Below are positions 1 to 5,906 of a stretch of 7,200 nt of DNA, piece after piece. The notes beneath the pieces are model-generated. The model had not been told where the DNA came from and made no database searches. It worked only from the letters and a program-made list of their open reading frames with translations. Source of the DNA: Verrucomicrobiota bacterium (lineage in GTDB: Bacteria > Verrucomicrobiota > Verrucomicrobiia > Verrucomicrobiales > Akkermansiaceae); contig WBXE01000122.1 of NCBI GenBank assembly GCA_008932955.1, positions 1 through 7,200 of the forward strand, written 5' to 3'. The position numbers and the translations under genes are program-made. Each line of letters opens with the position of its first letter. Within the stretch, counting starts at the first letter, position 1.

Positions 1-1179
1 GCCTCGGTGGTGACGGCTTGGATGGCGGCGAGGTGGCGGCGGGTGAAATCCAGATCGCGGGCTTCATGCCAGTTGGACGCCAGATCGGAGGCGCGCCCGG
101 AGGCACTGGTCAGCGAGCCGAACTGGCTGGCGGCGATCTGGCGTTTGGCCTTAGCTAAATCGGCATCGATCGGCAGGCCGGACAAGCTGGCGAGTTCGGC
201 GAAAATCGCCTCGATGAGCGCGTCGCTTGGCGGGGTTGGCATCGGCTGACACCGCGAAGAGGCCTTCGCGGCCGGGGCCGGTCCAGGCCATGGCGGAGAT
301 TTCGAGGGCGAGTTCGCTGGCCTCGCGCAAGCGCCGGTGCAGCAGGGACGAGCGGCCGCGGCCCAACATCGCGGCCAGCACCTCGAAGGCCGGTGCGTCG
401 GGGTGGTCCAGGGCGGGGATTTTCCAGGCCAGCGAAATGCGGCTGGTGGGGATGGCAAACGTTTCGCGGGCGCGGCGCGGCCCGAGTTGCGGCGGGTCGC
501 AGGCCACCAGCGGCGGGCGGGCGAAGCTGGTGACGCTTTCGGCGGTGAGCTCGGCGATGCTCTGGCGGGCATGTGCGGGATCGAAATCGCCGGAGATGAC
601 CACCACGCAATGCTCCGGGACATAGCGCTGGCGGTGATAGCCGATGAGGTCCTGATAGGCGAGGGCATCGAAAAGCTGGCGGCGGCCGATGACCGGGTGG
701 CGGCGCGGATCTTGGACAAAGGCGGTGGCAAACAGCAGGCGGGTGGCAGCGTTGTCCGGATCATCCAGGCCCATATCGATTTCGCGGCGGATGACGTCCT
801 TTTCCTTTTCAAACTCAGCCTCCGGGAGCAGCGGGAAAAACACCAGCCCGGTGAGGGTTTTCAAAAACACCGCGAGCGAATCGGCCGGCCCGTCGATGTA
901 ATAAACCGTGCGGTCAAAGGTGGTGTAGGCGTTCCAGTGGCCGCCGGCCGCTTGCACCGTGTCGGCCAGCGTGTCCGCATCAAAGTCGCGGGTGCCCTTG
1001 AAGACCATGTGCTCAAGAAAATGCGACAAGCCGGCCCCCAGATGCGTATCCTCGTGGATGCTGCCGGTGGCCACCCAGATTTGGGCGCTGACGACCGGGG
1101 CGCTCGGGTCGGCATCGAGAATGAGAGTGAGGCCGTTGGGCAGGGTTTCGACGGATGCGGCAGAAATCGGATATTCCAT
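1..1179 (-). CDS. M16 family zinc metallopeptidase (insulinase/pitrilysin-like), partial at left edge, apparent frameshift
   Basis: This is a zinc-dependent endopeptidase of the M16 clan, which degrades peptides or processes proteins. The inverted zinc motif HFLEH is at residues 53-57, and the third ligand Glu133 follows in VIRREI, 76 residues after His57, the classic M16 spacing. NAYTTFDRTVYY (83-94) is the conserved substrate-site segment. The M16_C-type domain begins near 190 (YHRQRYVPEHCVVVISGDFD). There is no signal peptide, so it is probably cytoplasmic. The start ATG at 1179 gives the expected N-terminus (LPNGLTLILD near 14-23); no Shine-Dalgarno is visible. The annotated frame stops at 151-153 after an unlike tail (AKRRAHRGDFRRT). 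The neighbouring minus frame instead reads ALIEAIFAELASLSGLPID and onward, M16-like, open to position 1. Deleting one base in the G4 run at 232-235 joins the two frames. It is a genuine frameshift mutation or a sequence error. The C-terminal part lies outside the window. Confidence 0.88.
232..235 (-). other. Probable frameshift site in the M16 peptidase gene
   Basis: On the minus strand the reading frame passes ...S-A-D-A-N-P through a run of four C. Upstream of this point the protein matches M16 peptidases. Downstream, the same frame gives Arg-rich sequence and a stop at 151-153, whereas the frame reached by removing one C gives plausible M16 sequence (for example GLPIDADLAKAKRQIAASQ) without a stop to the window edge. 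The exact base affected is inferred; any one-base gain (or two-base loss) within a few bases of here would have the same effect. Confidence 0.75.
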
Positions 1180-1389
1180 ACATTAAGGCTCGGAGGTACA
1201 CCGTGCATGCAGCATAAACCGCCGCCATGCAACTATGGATTATTGCAGCGAGGATTTTCTTCGGGCTTTCAGCTAGCGGCGGCCTATTCGACTACCGGGC
1301 GTGCCGGCTAAATCAGCGGCCCTCGAGCATCCCTGACTTTGGCGCTTGATCTCATCCTTGTCGCGGATTAGGCTCCCCCCGTGTTGGCA

Positions 1390-1593
1390 ATGAAACAAAT
1401 TTCCCAGATGTCATCCAGCGAGCGGGTGGAAGCAATGGAGCTGCTGTGGGAATCGTTTGCCAAGGAAGGAATCGATTACCCCTCTCCCGACTGGCATGGT
1501 CGGGTTCTCGCGGAGCGCAACGAAATCATCGAATCCGGCATGGCTACCTGGCTATCTGTGGATGAGCTTCAAGCACGTTTGATGAGTCGATGA
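1390..1593 (+). CDS. Type II antitoxin, addiction-module component (TIGR02574 / PF09720-like)
   Basis: A 67-residue protein resembling the short addiction-module component family found before RelE/ParE toxins. Such proteins bind and neutralise the toxin and usually repress their own operon. Visible family features are an N-terminal helix SSSERVEAMELLWESF (residues 8-23, the 'ER..a.eLLWeS' pattern), then a short linker and AERNEIIESGMATWLSVDELQARL (41-64), the usual 'R...i..G....~S.dE' C-terminal pattern that wraps the toxin. I chose ATG 1390; a GTG at 1381 in the same frame would add three residues (MLA). No Shine-Dalgarno is visible for either. A weak promoter-like pair, TTGATC (1346-1351) and TAGGCT (1369-1374) with 17-base spacing, would start transcription near 1381, but the -10 match is poor. 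The stop overlaps the toxin start by four bases (ATGA). The family assignment comes from the pattern, not a search. Confidence 0.82.
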   Translation: MKQISQMSSSERVEAMELLWESFAKEGIDYPSPDWHGRVLAERNEIIESGMATWLSVDELQARLMSR

Positions 1594-1892
1594 AACAGAT
1601 CGTGATCGTTCTTCAAGAGGCGGCTTCTGATATCGAACAGGGAATCGACTTCTACAACGCAATCGAAGAGGGTGTCGGCCTGTATTTCAGGGACTCGATC
1701 ATCGCCGACCTTCGGCGACTCGGAGTCTATTTCGGCGAGCACCGGATTCATCTGAGGTTCTTCCGGGCTCTTGCATCGAGGTTTCCCTACGCCATTTACT
1801 ATCAGGACAGAGATGGAATCCGGCAGATTGTCGCGGTATTGGATCTGCGGCGCTCCCCGGAATGGATCCGCGATCAGCTCACTGCGCGATAG
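1590..1892 (+). CDS. RelE/ParE-superfamily toxin
   Basis: A 100-residue protein of the RelE/ParE fold. RelE-type members cleave mRNA at the ribosome and ParE-type members inhibit DNA gyrase; the sequence alone does not decide which. Visible features are the N-terminal EAASDIEQGIDFYNAI helix (10-25, the common 'eA..Di..a..fY' pattern), YFRDSIIADLRRL (32-44), the strand RFPYAIYYQ (64-72, the 'FPy.i.Y' hallmark), and the C-terminal strand RQIVAVLDLRRSPEWIRDQL (78-97), with Arg87/Arg88 before Ser-Pro where the family has 'h..R.P'. Translation starts at the ATG overlapping the antitoxin stop (ATGA), which implies coupled synthesis. The pair is intact with no broken residues seen. Pairing with a TIGR02574-type antitoxin favours a ParE-like subfamily, but this is inference. 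It is convergent with the lptD-like gene. Confidence 0.85.
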   Translation: MKQIVIVLQEAASDIEQGIDFYNAIEEGVGLYFRDSIIADLRRLGVYFGEHRIHLRFFRALASRFPYAIYYQDRDGIRQIVAVLDLRRSPEWIRDQLTAR

Positions 1893-1914
1893 AAAACCCC
1901 TTGGCCCCCACGAC

Positions 1915-1937
1915 AGTAAGGTCGCGACTCCTTAACT
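1915..1937. terminator. Weak candidate bidirectional terminator between convergent genes
   Basis: Between the toxin stop (1892) and the lptD-like stop (1958) lies TAAGG (1917-1921) and CCTTA (1930-1934) around an 8-base loop holding TCGCGA. Flanking AG/CT can extend the stem with one bulged A. There is no U tract on either side, so this is not a canonical intrinsic terminator. It is listed because it is the only stem in the 65-base convergent gap. Confidence 0.2.
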
Positions 1938-1957
1938 TGACGCTGGTCTGGCACCCA

Positions 1958-4408
1958 TCAATAGTCGATGCGGAAGGGCAGTGTCACCGAGGGGAATTCC
2001 TTGAGGGTGAGGCTGAAAATGAGGCCGTATTGCTGCAGGATGCGGTTATCGCGGCGGGTCACGCCGACTCCGGCGACCCAATTGCCCAGATCGCGGTGCA
2101 AGGTGTATTGCTGGACCTCGATGGTGCCGTCATCCATTTCGATGGATTGCTGCATGCCCACACCCCAGTTTTCAGTGAGGCGGGCGTAGGTATGCAGGTC
2201 GATGTGATTGGAATTGGGCACTGCCGGATTGTCCTTCAGCCAACGATAGCCCAGCTTGAACTCCAGATCGGGCCTGGGCAGGTAGCGCAGGTACGTGATA
2301 AACTCGTTGAAGCCCGAACCGCTCGCATAGACCGGAAACTGGGATTGCACCCCAAGGCCCAGCCACGGCACCGGGTTGAAACGAAAGTCGTTGTAGAGGT
2401 TGGAAACCGTCCGATCGAGCAGCGGATCGGTGAAGAAACCATCGATGTAGGTGTTCAAATACATCCATTCATACGCCTGACCGTCGCGTTGGGTTAGCAA
2501 GCGGTTGCGGGTGCCGAGGCGCAGAATGTTCCAATTGCTCAGCGCGTCAGTGGCGGTGTAGCGCGTCACCGCCAGCGCCGGCGGCAGCGTCGAATCGGTG
2601 AGCCGGTCCACTTGCGGGTAATTCGGGTCCAATGCGTTGGTGGATACGACCGACCAATTGGCGTATGGCTGAATGACGTGCAGCAGGCCATCCAAGCCCC
2701 AGTCGTGATGGCGGAAATCCCCCAGATTTTTAGAAAACTTCACTGCGGCCTCGACCCCGGCATGCATGTAGGTGCGCTCGGCCGTGGTGGCTGGGCCCTC
2801 CACGGCCATATAGCGGGTGTAGCCGATGCCGGCCAGCGGGGTGAGACTGAAGCCCTCGCCCACCGGCAGCGGCAGCGTGAATTCCTGATAGGTATTGAAA
2901 CGGGTGAAGCCGACGTTGAACAATTGATCGGTGAAGGTGGCGATGCGCGGATCGCCGGGTGGCAGGCTGCGAATGCGTTGGATCAGCAGGCGATCGTATT
3001 CAGACAACTGACTGAGCAAGGCTGTCTCACGGCTATCACCCAAGGGCATCGCCAGCAGTGGTGCAATGATGGTTTGGCGGGTGGCATCCCCGACCTGGAG
3101 GGCGAGTACGCCCAGGGACGTGCTGCCCTCATGCAGCACGGGCAGGCCGCACCAAGGGCCCCTGGCCTGATCGAAGGCCACTTCGGGCAGACGGGTGGCG
3201 CTGCGCTGGAAATTATTGAGCTGAAAGCGTGTGACCAGCGACAGCAGCGAAGCGTCAGTGTGACGGAAAACACTGACCGTATTGTCCGGCTGCGGATCAT
3301 TGTGATAGCGCTCGGGCTCGAAGTCGCTCAGGTAGTAGTTATCACTCAGCAGGGTCAGGTTGGTGTCCAGACGCCACTTCGCATCGTCGGCAGAACCCAG
3401 GGGTTGGCGGTGTTTCAACTCGACGCGGTAGCGGTCCGGCGCAACCACGCCGCGTGGCACGCCCGAGTTCAGGGTCTGCGGATTGAGGTCATGCAAAAAG
3501 TACAATTGCAAGCCACTGATATTTTTGTTAGATTTGTCTTTAATGTCGCACAAGTCCACGCCGCTGCCGACACCGCGCGTGGCACGCAAGTCCAGATGCC
3601 ACTTGGACAGTAGCCAAGCATTCTCATTTTCACCGGTGAGCGGGTTTAATTTACCGCCGAGCATGATTGCATAGGTATTGAGCACATAGGGCCCCCAGCC
3701 GGAGCGGGCACCTGGGATAAAGTGATAGCCGAGTTCGCCCTGCAAGGGTTGGCTCAGATAGGGCAACCAGAACACCGGCACGTCCCCGGCATAGATGCGC
3801 AGGTTCTTGAAAGTGATCATATCGCCTGGGTAGACTTTGATTTCGGCGGCTCGCATCCAGAAATCCGGCTCTTCCTCGTCATCGGTGGTGATGCCCGCAT
3901 CCGTGCCGATGAACACCTGCGTGTCACCCTTTTGTTGCATGGTGAACTTGCCCGCCTCCATGAGAATCGGATCCATCGAGACGGTCAAATCGCGATCATC
4001 GAGAAACTTGCGCTCATAAAAATACACGGCGCGGCGCCCCCGCTGGAACACATTCCCTTGATAGACGCTGACGCGACCCTCCAAAACCACCGATTTTTCC
4101 TTCAAGTCCAGCACGGCGGTGTCGGAGAAAATCTGCAAGCCGTTGTCGCCGTCGATTTTGACCGGTCCGCCCAGATGCACGCCGGTCTCGACGGAGCCCT
4201 CGACGAGTCCCTGGTTGTCGATTTTCAACTCCTTGGGCATGCCGGGCTTAAATAGCTCGGATGTGCTGAAGGAGGAGTTGGGCAGCGGCACCGGCGTGAT
4301 GGTGTCCGTCGCTGGCGCTGGGCCGGGAGCGGGCAATACCTGCGAATCCTGCGCACAAAGCACTAGGAGCAGCAACGGCCAAACAGCCAGAACACGACGG
4401 GGAATCAT
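1958..4408 (-). CDS. lptD: LptD/OstA-type LPS-assembly outer-membrane protein
   Basis: An 816-residue protein (E. coli LptD is 784) that probably inserts lipopolysaccharide into the outer leaflet of the outer membrane. Residues 1-20 (MIPRRVLAVWPLLLLVLCAQ) look like a signal peptide. A Pro-rich linker (25-45) follows, then an LptA/OstA-like beta-jellyroll at about 60-205, with alternating strands such as LQIFSDTAVLDLKEKSVVLEG (91-111). PVFWLPYLSQPLQG (211-224) matches the 'lPv.ylPy...P' junction before the LptD barrel. The rest is rich in alternating aromatic/polar strands, includes RLPEVAFD (406-413), and ends in FRIDY with a C-terminal Tyr typical of BAM substrates. Cysteines are few (18, 287, 420), and the E. 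coli disulfide set with its C-terminal Cys-Cys pair is absent. Residues about 445-490 look like a long helical loop. The start ATG lies in a hairpin with no Shine-Dalgarno. The gene follows folB after a 307-base repeat-filled gap. The family is fairly sure; the exact orthology of the symbol is less so. Confidence 0.85.
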   Translation of the reverse strand: MIPRRVLAVWPLLLLVLCAQDSQVLPAPGPAPATDTITPVPLPNSSFSTSELFKPGMPKELKIDNQGLVEGSVETGVHLGGPVKIDGDNGLQIFSDTAVLDLKEKSVVLEGRVSVYQGNVFQRGRRAVYFYERKFLDDRDLTVSMDPILMEAGKFTMQQKGDTQVFIGTDAGITTDDEEEPDFWMRAAEIKVYPGDMITFKNLRIYAGDVPVFWLPYLSQPLQGELGYHFIPGARSGWGPYVLNTYAIMLGGKLNPLTGENENAWLLSKWHLDLRATRGVGSGVDLCDIKDKSNKNISGLQLYFLHDLNPQTLNSGVPRGVVAPDRYRVELKHRQPLGSADDAKWRLDTNLTLLSDNYYLSDFEPERYHNDPQPDNTVSVFRHTDASLLSLVTRFQLNNFQRSATRLPEVAFDQARGPWCGLPVLHEGSTSLGVLALQVGDATRQTIIAPLLAMPLGDSRETALLSQLSEYDRLLIQRIRSLPPGDPRIATFTDQLFNVGFTRFNTYQEFTLPLPVGEGFSLTPLAGIGYTRYMAVEGPATTAERTYMHAGVEAAVKFSKNLGDFRHHDWGLDGLLHVIQPYANWSVVSTNALDPNYPQVDRLTDSTLPPALAVTRYTATDALSNWNILRLGTRNRLLTQRDGQAYEWMYLNTYIDGFFTDPLLDRTVSNLYNDFRFNPVPWLGLGVQSQFPVYASGSGFNEFITYLRYLPRPDLEFKLGYRWLKDNPAVPNSNHIDLHTYARLTENWGVGMQQSIEMDDGTIEVQQYTLHRDLGNWVAGVGVTRRDNRILQQYGLIFSLTLKEFPSVTLPFRIDY

Positions 4409-4413
4409 CCCCG
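4398..4413 (-). promoter_or_regulatory. Hairpin over the lptD start codon
   Basis: On the minus strand the sequence CGGGGA-TGAT-TCCCCG forms a perfect 6-bp, mostly G-C stem with a 4-base loop. The A of the lptD start codon (4408) closes the stem and its TG lies in the loop. No Shine-Dalgarno is visible upstream. The structure is seen in the sequence; a role in slowing or regulating translation initiation is an inference. Confidence 0.4.
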
Positions 4414-4449
4414 CAAGCTCAGCCCGCCTACCTCTGAAAGTAAAGGCCG

Positions 4450-4717
4450 AAAGACAGAAGAGGAGAAGACAGAAGACAGAAGACCGGAAAAGGCGAACAT
4501 CGAACGTTCAACATCAACCGCCGAACGTCGAACAGAAGAGGCGAAAGAAACAGACAGAAGGCGTCGTCTTTCTCTCTTCGGTTCGACGTTGGATGTTGAA
4601 CGTTCGATGTTCGCGTTTCCCCCCCCAAGAAGTGCCATGCGCGGTCCGATGGCTCTTCTCTTGTCTTGGAGCGCAGCGGTCTTCTGTCTTTGAGCGTTAG
4701 CGGTCTTCTGTCTTCTT
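4450..4717. repeat. Compound nested inverted-repeat element in the folB-lptD gap
   Basis: This intergenic stretch is an unusual nested palindrome. The outer arms are AAGACAGAAGACCG at 4473-4486, with its exact reverse complement present twice, at 4677-4690 and 4701-4714. The inner arms are a perfect 23-base pair, 4493-4515 against 4592-4614, centred on the self-complementary GAACGTTC. Next comes a perfect 10-base pair, AACGTCGAAC at 4524-4533 against 4581-4590, with 8 bases between the inner arm pieces on the left and 1 on the right. The loop is 4534-4580. A run of eight C (4619-4626) abuts the right inner arm. The right end carries a 23-base direct repeat. There is no transposase or plausible ORF inside. 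It resembles a non-autonomous or REP-like dispersed element; I recall similar GAACATCGAACGTTC and CTTCTGTCTTC repeats in environmental Verrucomicrobia-type genomes, from memory only. The rest of the gap, 4409-4449, shows nothing more. Confidence 0.75.
4669..4714. repeat. Two-copy 23-bp tandem repeat
   Basis: Two adjacent 23-base units at 4669-4691 and 4692-4714 share GAGCG, then AGCGGTCTTCTGTCTT, and differ at only a few positions (GCAGC against TTAGC). A degenerate third piece (CTTGTCTTG) precedes them. They form the right end of the compound repeat and lie directly after the folB stop codon. Confidence 0.7.
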
Positions 4718-5075
4718 ATCTTCTCCCGCGCTCCAGATGCACGGCCACGCACTCGGTATCGGGCAAAATCACTTTTTCAACAGTCACCGCCACCCGCGTC
4801 ACCGCGTGTTGCGCCAGCAGGTATTCGGCGATTTCCAAGGCCAGCGTTTCGATCAAGTGGCGCGGGCGAGCGGCCGCCAAGGCGGTGATTTGCTCGGCCA
4901 CCAGGGCATAATCGAGGGTGCGCGACAGGTCATCGGCCAAGCCATTGAAGCCTTGCCTAGGCACCAGCCGCAAGGTGATGAAGAGCGCTTGCGCACTCGC
5001 CCGCTCCAAGTCCGGCACCCCAATGTGGGTGAGCACCCGCAGCCGGCGAATTTCAATCACATCCGCCTTGTTCAT
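4716..5075 (-). CDS. folB: Dihydroneopterin aldolase
   Basis: A 119-residue protein, the usual FolB length. It cleaves 7,8-dihydroneopterin to 6-hydroxymethyl-7,8-dihydropterin and glycolaldehyde in folate synthesis, and acts as a cytoplasmic octamer. Visible family features are IGVPDLERASAQAL (18-31) with Glu24, DDLSRTLDYALV (48-59) with Tyr56, RPRHLIETLALEIAEYLL (70-87) with Glu76, and VTVEKVILPD (97-106) with Lys101 at the place of the catalytic lysine. Lys is followed by Val rather than the more common Pro, a minor deviation. The ATG overlaps the stop of the upstream HAD gene (ATGA), so translation is probably coupled. No Shine-Dalgarno is seen. The final codons (ERGRR, TAA at 4716-4718) lie at the edge of the repeat element, so its insertion may have set the stop. 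The chief alternative is FolX-type dihydroneopterin triphosphate epimerase, which has the same fold; the context favours FolB. Confidence 0.9.
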   Translation of the reverse strand: MNKADVIEIRRLRVLTHIGVPDLERASAQALFITLRLVPRQGFNGLADDLSRTLDYALVAEQITALAAARPRHLIETLALEIAEYLLAQHAVTRVAVTVEKVILPDTECVAVHLERGRR

Positions 5076-5737
5076 ACCGGCAGATCGCTTGGGTTGAAGA
5101 TCGGGACCGCGGCGCGCCGCTTGTCTAGCAATTCGCGCAGCGCTCCCAGATGCGCCACGGTCAGATCCGGGCGCGCCGCCGCGAGGACCTCCGGGTGATT
5201 GTAGCCGGTGAGCACCGCGATGGAGGTCATACCGCCATGCCGGGCGGTTTCCACATCGTGAGTCATATCGCCGATAAAGGCGGTCGCCTCAGGGGCTAAT
5301 TGATGAGTCGCCAAGATCCGGTGGATCACCTGGCGCTTGTCCAACACCCCGGCATAGGTCGCCTCAAAATACTGGCGCCAGCCGAAGGCATCCAATTGCA
5401 GCTCGAATGCCTGTGCATCCATCGAGGTGAGCACAAACGTCCGCAATCCGTGCTGGCTGCACCATTCGAGTTTTTCGCGGGCATGCGGCAGCACCGTCAC
5501 CGGACTGATGGACGCGGCGAAAGCCCGCCGGAAATGCCCTTCCAATTCCGCCAGCGGCACCGCGGGCAGCATCTCGGTGTAAAATTCGTGATAAGGCAGG
5601 CGGAACCTCCGCCGGAACCCCTCCCGATCCAACGCGGCCAGACCATACCTGCCCAACACCGCGTTGGTCGCCTCGAGCACCGGGCCGAGGTCATCCACCA
5701 GGGTGCCGGACCAATCAAAAATCAAGTTAGCAAACAT
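5072..5737 (-). CDS. HAD-superfamily phosphatase (Gph-like) coupled to folB
   Basis: A 221-residue class I HAD hydrolase of the phosphoglycolate-phosphatase type. Motif I is DWSGTLVDD (8-16), with the nucleophile Asp8 and Ser in place of the usual second Asp (DxD). A helical cap spans about 17-80. Motif II is FVLTSMD (101-107), motif III is Lys134 in LDKRQVIHRI, and motif IV is FIGDMTHDVETA (154-165) with Asp157 and Asp161. The order and length fit the family. Members remove phosphate from small metabolites in the cytoplasm; the substrate cannot be read from sequence. The stop overlaps the folB start by four bases. Since folate synthesis needs removal of phosphate from a dihydroneopterin phosphate before FolB, that compound is a candidate substrate (inference). 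The ATG at 5737 fits motif I at the N-terminus. The leader is pyrimidine-rich with no Shine-Dalgarno. A DWxGT motif also occurs in other HAD families, including phosphonatases (DWAGT), but the cap does not suggest one. Confidence 0.87.
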   Translation of the reverse strand: MFANLIFDWSGTLVDDLGPVLEATNAVLGRYGLAALDREGFRRRFRLPYHEFYTEMLPAVPLAELEGHFRRAFAASISPVTVLPHAREKLEWCSQHGLRTFVLTSMDAQAFELQLDAFGWRQYFEATYAGVLDKRQVIHRILATHQLAPEATAFIGDMTHDVETARHGGMTSIAVLTGYNHPEVLAAARPDLTVAHLGALRELLDKRRAAVPIFNPSDLPV

Positions 5738-5785
5738 GGCGCAGGGGAGAGGGGGTGGAACGTTGAGTCACTGCCGATACCTCAG

Positions 5786-5876
5786 CGCAAAGCCGCAAAG
5801 GTCGCAAAGCGACGCAGAGTAAAACGGGATTTTTCTCGATAAGCCATTCCCCTTTGCGCCCCTTTGCGACTCTGCG
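5786..5876. repeat. Palindromic repeat of CGCARAG units
   Basis: The left arm carries CGCAAAG at 5786, 5794 and 5803 and CGCAGAG at 5813. The right arm carries the reverse complements CTTTGCG at 5852 and 5862 and CTCTGCG at 5870. Unit spacing is 8-10 bases, and the arms are separated by a 32-base A/T-richer centre (5820-5851). On the minus strand, CGCAAAGG and CGCAAAG can pair with CCTTTGCG and CTTTGCG, giving an imperfect hairpin of about 15 bp plus. It lies between the dciA-like stop and the HAD start. Dispersed CGCAAAG-type palindromes occur in many environmental genomes (recalled, not searched). It could act as a transcription attenuator or terminator; no U tract follows. Confidence 0.7.
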
Positions 5877-5895
5877 GTAAATCTTCAAGTGAGTC

Positions 5896-5903
5896 GGGGG
5901 GGG
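5896..5903. repeat. G8 homopolymer tract
   Basis: A run of eight G lies 3 bases past the dciA-like stop codon (5907-5909) and beside the CGCARAG palindrome. A run of eight C (4619-4626) sits in the other repeat-bearing gap. Such tracts are prone to slippage, but neither is in a coding frame here. Confidence 0.8.
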
Positions 5904-5906
5904 AGG

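Noticed and set aside
337..1311. Long plus-strand ORF (324 codons) opposite the M16 gene
   Set aside because: Its sequence is low-complexity and Gly/Ala/Arg-rich with no family pattern, while the opposite strand has clear M16 motifs. It is a GC-driven shadow.
1390..1604. Antitoxin and toxin both begin MKQI
   Set aside because: Only four residues match and the following sequences are unrelated, so this is most likely chance.
1862..2497. Plus-strand ORF of 211 codons overlapping the toxin end and the lptD 3' end
   Set aside because: It overlaps two better-supported genes and has no recognisable motif.
2612..3613. Long plus-strand ORF (333 codons) opposite lptD
   Set aside because: It lies wholly within the LptD-type gene, whose signal peptide, OstA region and barrel strands are convincing. 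No independent start signal or domain was seen.
4334..4408. Lipobox in the LptD signal peptide (LVLC, Cys18)
   Set aside because: The -1 residue is Leu, not Gly/Ala/Ser, and LptD proteins are beta-barrels and not lipoproteins.
4119..4752. ORFs on both strands across the repeat element
   Set aside because: Their protein sequences simply reflect the purine-rich and inverted repeats (KRRRQKTEDRKRR and similar), so they are not genes.
5300..5842. Plus-strand ORF of 180 codons opposite the HAD gene
   Set aside because: It is antisense to a gene with all four HAD motifs, and it ends in the palindromic repeat.
5786..5876. CRISPR-like array
   Set aside because: Units are 7 bases with 1-3 base spacers and are inverted halfway, unlike CRISPR repeats and spacers.
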